Position numbers and translations under genes: made by a program. Below, piece after piece: positions 61,265 through 64,000 of a stretch of 64,000 nucleotides of DNA. Source of the stretch: Natronorubrum texcoconense (GTDB lineage Archaea; Halobacteriota; Halobacteria; Halobacteriales; Natrialbaceae); assembly GCF_900100335.1 (NCBI RefSeq), contig NZ_FNFE01000002.1:62001-126000 (forward strand), written 5' to 3'. Positions within the stretch are counted from its first letter, which is position 1; every line of letters starts with the position of its first letter. The notes below the pieces were generated by a model. It saw only the letters and a list, made by a program, of their open reading frames with translations, was not told the origin of the DNA and did no database searches.

Positions 61265-61766
61265 CGTCCTGACGCACGTCCTCGTCGGCTACGTCATCGG
61301 CACGCTCCTCACCTTTCGAGTGGAGTCGCTGGGGCAGGCACACGTCGCGCTGGTCGTGATCGGCGCGCTCTCGCCGGACTTCGTGAAGATTCAGCTCCTG
61401 TTTCCGGACGGCTTCGTCGCGTGGACGCTCGGCGTGCCGTTCTCCTGGAGTCCGCTGCACACCGTCGCGGGCTCCGTCCTCGTAATCGGGCTGGGCAGCC
61501 TGCTCGTGGCACCGGCCCAGCGCAAACGGGCGCTCGCCCTGCTCGCGGTCGGTGCGCTCTCACACCACGTCCTCGATCTTCTGCTGTTGACACCGACGGG
61601 GGAGTCCTACGCCGTCTTCTGGCCGCTGCTCGAGTACCGGTTCCCCTCGGCGGATCTGTACCTGAGCAGCGACCGCTGGCCGGCGGTCGTCGCCGGCTGC
61701 TGTGCCCTCGTCGTCTGGCTCGTCGACCGCTCTCGCACCGCCGCTCCGGAGACGGCCCACGAGTGA
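61257..61766 (+). CDS. DUF457/YdjM-type membrane metal-dependent hydrolase
   Basis: The 169-residue membrane protein starts ADVLTHVLVGYVIGTLLT and has IGALSPDFVKIQ and WSPLHTVAG. With LSHHVLDLLLLTPTG it gives the scattered His/Asp set of the YdjM/LexA-regulated hydrolase family (COG1988-type). A GGAGGTGA Shine-Dalgarno at 61242-61249 lies seven bases before the GTG start at 61257, and the gene overlaps the OB-like protein by eight bases. Confidence 0.78.
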   Translation: MADVLTHVLVGYVIGTLLTFRVESLGQAHVALVVIGALSPDFVKIQLLFPDGFVAWTLGVPFSWSPLHTVAGSVLVIGLGSLLVAPAQRKRALALLAVGALSHHVLDLLLLTPTGESYAVFWPLLEYRFPSADLYLSSDRWPAVVAGCCALVVWLVDRSRTAAPETAHE

Positions 61767-61797
61767 CCGTCCCATCGCCCGCGACCGATCGCACCAG

Positions 61798-61805
61798 TTA
61801 TATTT
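61798..61805 (+). promoter_or_regulatory. TATA box of the second DUF457-type gene
   Basis: TTATATTT ends 24 bases before the ATG at 61830, the leaderless spacing. Confidence 0.5.
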
Positions 61806-61829
61806 CACCTCCACCTCGTCCCGGCCAGT

Positions 61830-62384
61830 ATGTGGCCACTCGGACACGTCGCCGTCGCCTATCTCTGCTATACGGTCGCGACGCGAGCCCGTTTCGACGC
61901 GCCGCCGGCGCAGGTCTCCGTGCTCGCTCTCGTCGTCGGCAGCCAGTTTCCGGACCTCGTGGACAAACCGCTCGCGTGGTATCTGGGCGTCATCCCGACG
62001 GGACGGACGCTCGCACACTCGCTGTTCCTCATCGTCCCGCTCTCGATCGCCCTCTACGTGCTCGCCAGCCGCTACGATCGCAGCGAGTACGGCATCGCCT
62101 TCGCGATCGGCGCGCTCTCGCACGTGCTCGTCGACGCCCTGCCCGTGCTCTGGGGCGTCGAGGGGAGTGCGAACCACCTCCTCTGGCCGGCGATTCCCGT
62201 CGAGGAGTACGAACAGGGGCCGCCGACCGTCCTCGGTCTCCTACGGGAGTCGATGGGCGATCCGTACTTCCTCTCGGAGTTCGTGCTCGCCGCCATCGCC
62301 TTCGTGCTCTGGCGACGTCACGGCTATCCCGGTCTCGAGCCACTATACACCGCACTCGAGCGAGTGCGGCCGACTGCAGGATAG
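61830..62384 (+). CDS. DUF457-type membrane metal-dependent hydrolase (second copy)
   Basis: The 184-residue membrane protein is a relative of its upstream neighbour: PLGHVAVAYLCYTVATRA, GSQFPDLVDKPLAWYLG, RTLAHSLFL and IGALSHVLVDALPVLWG keep the same His/Asp scatter. It has its own TATA box, so it is a separate unit. Its job, presumably on a membrane lipid or phosphoester, is unknown. Confidence 0.8.
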   Translation: MWPLGHVAVAYLCYTVATRARFDAPPAQVSVLALVVGSQFPDLVDKPLAWYLGVIPTGRTLAHSLFLIVPLSIALYVLASRYDRSEYGIAFAIGALSHVLVDALPVLWGVEGSANHLLWPAIPVEEYEQGPPTVLGLLRESMGDPYFLSEFVLAAIAFVLWRRHGYPGLEPLYTALERVRPTAG

Positions 62385-62458
62385 CAGGTTTCGACCCTCG
62401 ACAGCCGACGGCCGATAGCGAGTCGCCAACTGTCCGCGGCGTCGACAGACTGAGACGA

Positions 62459-62629
62459 CTACCGAATCTCCTTCCACTCCGCGGCGCAGTCCGGACAGAT
62501 CCGAACGGTTTTGATCTCGTTCGGGTCGTTCTCGGTCTTCAGGGGCTTTTCGCAGTCACCACAGACGAGCCGATCGTACGTGTCCTTCTCGAGTTCGCCT
62601 TCGCGGAGTGCCTTCCGGACTGATTTCAT
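62459..62629 (-). CDS. HVO_0758-type small zinc ribbon protein
   Basis: A 56-residue protein reads on the minus strand with intact start and stop: KSVRKALREGELEKDTYDRLVCGDCEKPL, then KTVRICPDCAAEWKEIR. Two Cys-x2-Cys knuckles (C25/C28 and C48/C51) form a zinc ribbon. It resembles the small HVO_0758 family of haloarchaea, whose function is unproven. The gene is too short for most gene finders but the pattern is clear. Confidence 0.75.
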   Translation of the reverse strand: MKSVRKALREGELEKDTYDRLVCGDCEKPLKTENDPNEIKTVRICPDCAAEWKEIR

Positions 62630-62848
62630 GTTCGCCCCCTACGAAGGTGGGGGAGAAAAAGACCGGTGCTTATTTCGAGGTCGTGTCGTCACTGATCCAA
62701 CAGTTTCCCTGCAGTGAGTTTCGGTCCGAACGAAGCGGTCGGGTTCACGACCAATCGGACGAACGAGCCGGTGGGAGTCCGCGGTACCCCCGCGGTCTAT
62801 CTGGCCGGAGTCGTGGGCGTTTTACCAGTTCGGCCGAACACTCCACCG

Positions 62849-64000
62849 ATGGAGTACGTACAGGAGCGGATCGCGACGCTCCACGCATTCGGGGGGCGAG
62901 ATGGGGGGTCGGGTGGCACGCTCGCTCATGACACCGCCGATGCGGTCGCCGAGACGACCGTCGTCGTTCCGATGACCGCTCGTGAACACGAGAACCCCGC
63001 CGCCGAGCGCGTCCTCTCGGAACTCGAGACCCTCGAGCCCGCCCCGGCCGCCGTTATCGTCCCCGTTCGAGCCGACGCCGACGAGATCGAGCCGTTTCGG
63101 CGGTGGCTCGAGTCGTTCGCCCTACCGATTCGGGTCTGTTGGTGTAACGCGCCCGCGGTGGAGACGCTGCTCGCGGACGTGGGACTGGCGAACGGCTTCG
63201 GCAAGGGACGGGACGTCTGGCTCGCGCTCGGCCCCGCCGCCGAGTTCGGCGAGTACGTCGTCGTCCACGACGCCGACGCTCGGAGCTACGAGGCCGCACA
63301 CGTCCGCCGGCTGCTCGCCCCGCTCACCATGGAGTTCGAGTTCTCGAAGGGGTACTACGCCCGCGTCGAAGACGATCAGCTCTACGGGCGACTGTTCCGG
63401 CTGTTTTACGCGCCCCTGATCCGAACGCTGTCGGCCGATCACGACGCGCCCGTCCTCGACTATCTCGAGGCGTTCCGGTACGCGCTGGCCGGGGAGTTCG
63501 CCGTCACTGCGGGCCTCGCCCGACAGCTTCGCGCGCCGCGAGCCTGGGGACTCGAGGTTGGCACGCTCGGCGACGCCTTCGACCAGGCCGGGTTCGACGG
63601 CTCCGCGCAGGTGGATCTCGGCCGCCACGAGCACGACCACCGCGCGGTCGCCGGCGATACCGGTCTGGAGGGGATGAGCCGTGAAGTCGCCGCGGAACTG
63701 CTCCGCGTCCTCGAGGAACGCGGCGTCGATCCCGACTACGAAACGCTCGGAGAGCGATATCTCGCGGCCGGCGATCGGTTCGTCCAGCAGTACAGCGCCG
63801 ACGCGGCGTTCAACGGACTCTCCTACGACGCGGCGAACGAGCGCGACCAACTCGCGCGCTACGCGAACTCGATCGCCCCGCCCGGCCCCGACCGACGGCT
63901 GCCGCGATGGCGCGACGCGCCGTTCGAACCGAGCGACGTCCTCGAGGCGGCCCAACCGTGGCAGGTGGGCGGACCGACCGGTCTGCGCCGATCCGAACGG
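62849..64000 (+). CDS. GpgS-like glycosyltransferase, 3' end cut off by window
   Basis: The reading frame is open from the ATG at 62849 to the last base, 384 codons without a stop. The N-terminal part (TTVVVPMTAREHENPAAERVL) and VVVHDADARSYEAAHVRRLL, with an Asp-x-Asp metal site, followed by FEFSKGYYARVEDDQLYGRLFRLFYAPLI, match the GT81-type glucosyl-3-phosphoglycerate synthase/mannosyl-3-phosphoglycerate synthase family. Such enzymes make compatible solutes or glycolipid head groups. Donor and acceptor are not identifiable. A TTTTACC element lies about 27 bases upstream of the ATG. Confidence 0.75.
   Translation, partial: MEYVQERIATLHAFGGRDGGSGGTLAHDTADAVAETTVVVPMTAREHENPAAERVLSELETLEPAPAAVIVPVRADADEIEPFRRWLESFALPIRVCWCNAPAVETLLADVGLANGFGKGRDVWLALGPAAEFGEYVVVHDADARSYEAAHVRRLLAPLTMEFEFSKGYYARVEDDQLYGRLFRLFYAPLIRTLSADHDAPVLDYLEAFRYALAGEFAVTAGLARQLRAPRAWGLEVGTLGDAFDQAGFDGSAQVDLGRHEHDHRAVAGDTGLEGMSREVAAELLRVLEERGVDPDYETLGERYLAAGDRFVQQYSADAAFNGLSYDAANERDQLARYANSIAPPGPDRRLPRWRDAPFEPSDVLEAAQPWQVGGPTGLRRSER

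Noticed and set aside
1-64000. CRISPR arrays, insertion sequences, integrase or prophage genes
   Set aside because: No regularly spaced repeats, transposase or integrase motifs, or att-like duplications were seen anywhere in the window.

Overview
The window is a GC-rich, gene-dense stretch of archaeal chromosome, almost certainly from a haloarchaeon (class Halobacteria). The evidence is very acidic predicted proteins, heavy use of GAC/GAG/CTCGAG-type codons, archaeal TATA boxes lying 25-30 bases before start codons (leaderless genes), and archaeal marker genes: Dph6, CetZ, TFS, archaeosortase A and GatB. A position near Natrialbaceae is only an impression. No rRNA, tRNA, CRISPR array, insertion sequence or prophage was seen.

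Layout. 1-7.9 kb: end of a DUF373 membrane protein, dph6, a HhH-type protein, a sugar nucleotidyltransferase, two small regulators, a Rieske protein, a saccharopine-dehydrogenase-like reductase and a MATE exporter. 8-13.2 kb: an overlapping pabB-pabA-pabC operon (minus strand), an acidic HhH protein and aroE, all using or feeding chorismate or DNA-related functions. 13.2-25.3 kb: UspA, a Ca2+/Na+ exchanger, an ATP-grasp ligase, a SnoaL-like protein, a COG1340 coiled-coil protein, a GH2-like protein, CetZ, a stem-loop-rich non-coding gap, DUF5791, a membrane protein, a nucleotide-sugar-epimerase-like SDR and a membrane-anchored DHH phosphoesterase. 25.4-32.6 kb: glmM, then the plus-strand run tfs, a bZIP-like coiled-coil protein, smc and scpA; smc and scpA overlap and make the condensin core.

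32.7-47.2 kb: a CxxC membrane protein, a second MATE exporter, a phosphoribosyltransferase, a NAL1-like serine peptidase, a methyltransferase, thiC, a PhzF-like enzyme, a membrane protein, a HTH-10 regulator, a 3-hydroxybutyrate dehydrogenase/acyl-CoA synthetase pair and gatB. 47.2-48.2 kb is a lower-GC two-gene module resembling a TumE-type toxin and its HTH partner. 48.4-57.7 kb: MBL hydrolase, a complete five-gene LivKHMGF-type ABC importer, a thioesterase, a lactonase-like MBL protein, small membrane proteins and a FAD oxidoreductase. 57.7-64 kb: archaeosortase A overlapping a metallophosphoesterase, small zinc-finger genes, two DUF457-type membrane hydrolases and a glycosyltransferase running off the end.

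Most notable: a diverged second copy of the dph6 3' end; GAGCGAAGCGA-type repeat/palindrome sequence inserted in frame in scpA and a FAD oxidoreductase; a LivG ATPase lacking a normal ABC signature; a PabB with the TrpE-type alanine in its active-site loop; a membrane DHH protein that could act on cyclic dinucleotides; and the candidate toxin-antitoxin pair. No single spectacular new system is evident; the best candidates for follow-up are the toxin-antitoxin pair and the membrane DHH enzyme.
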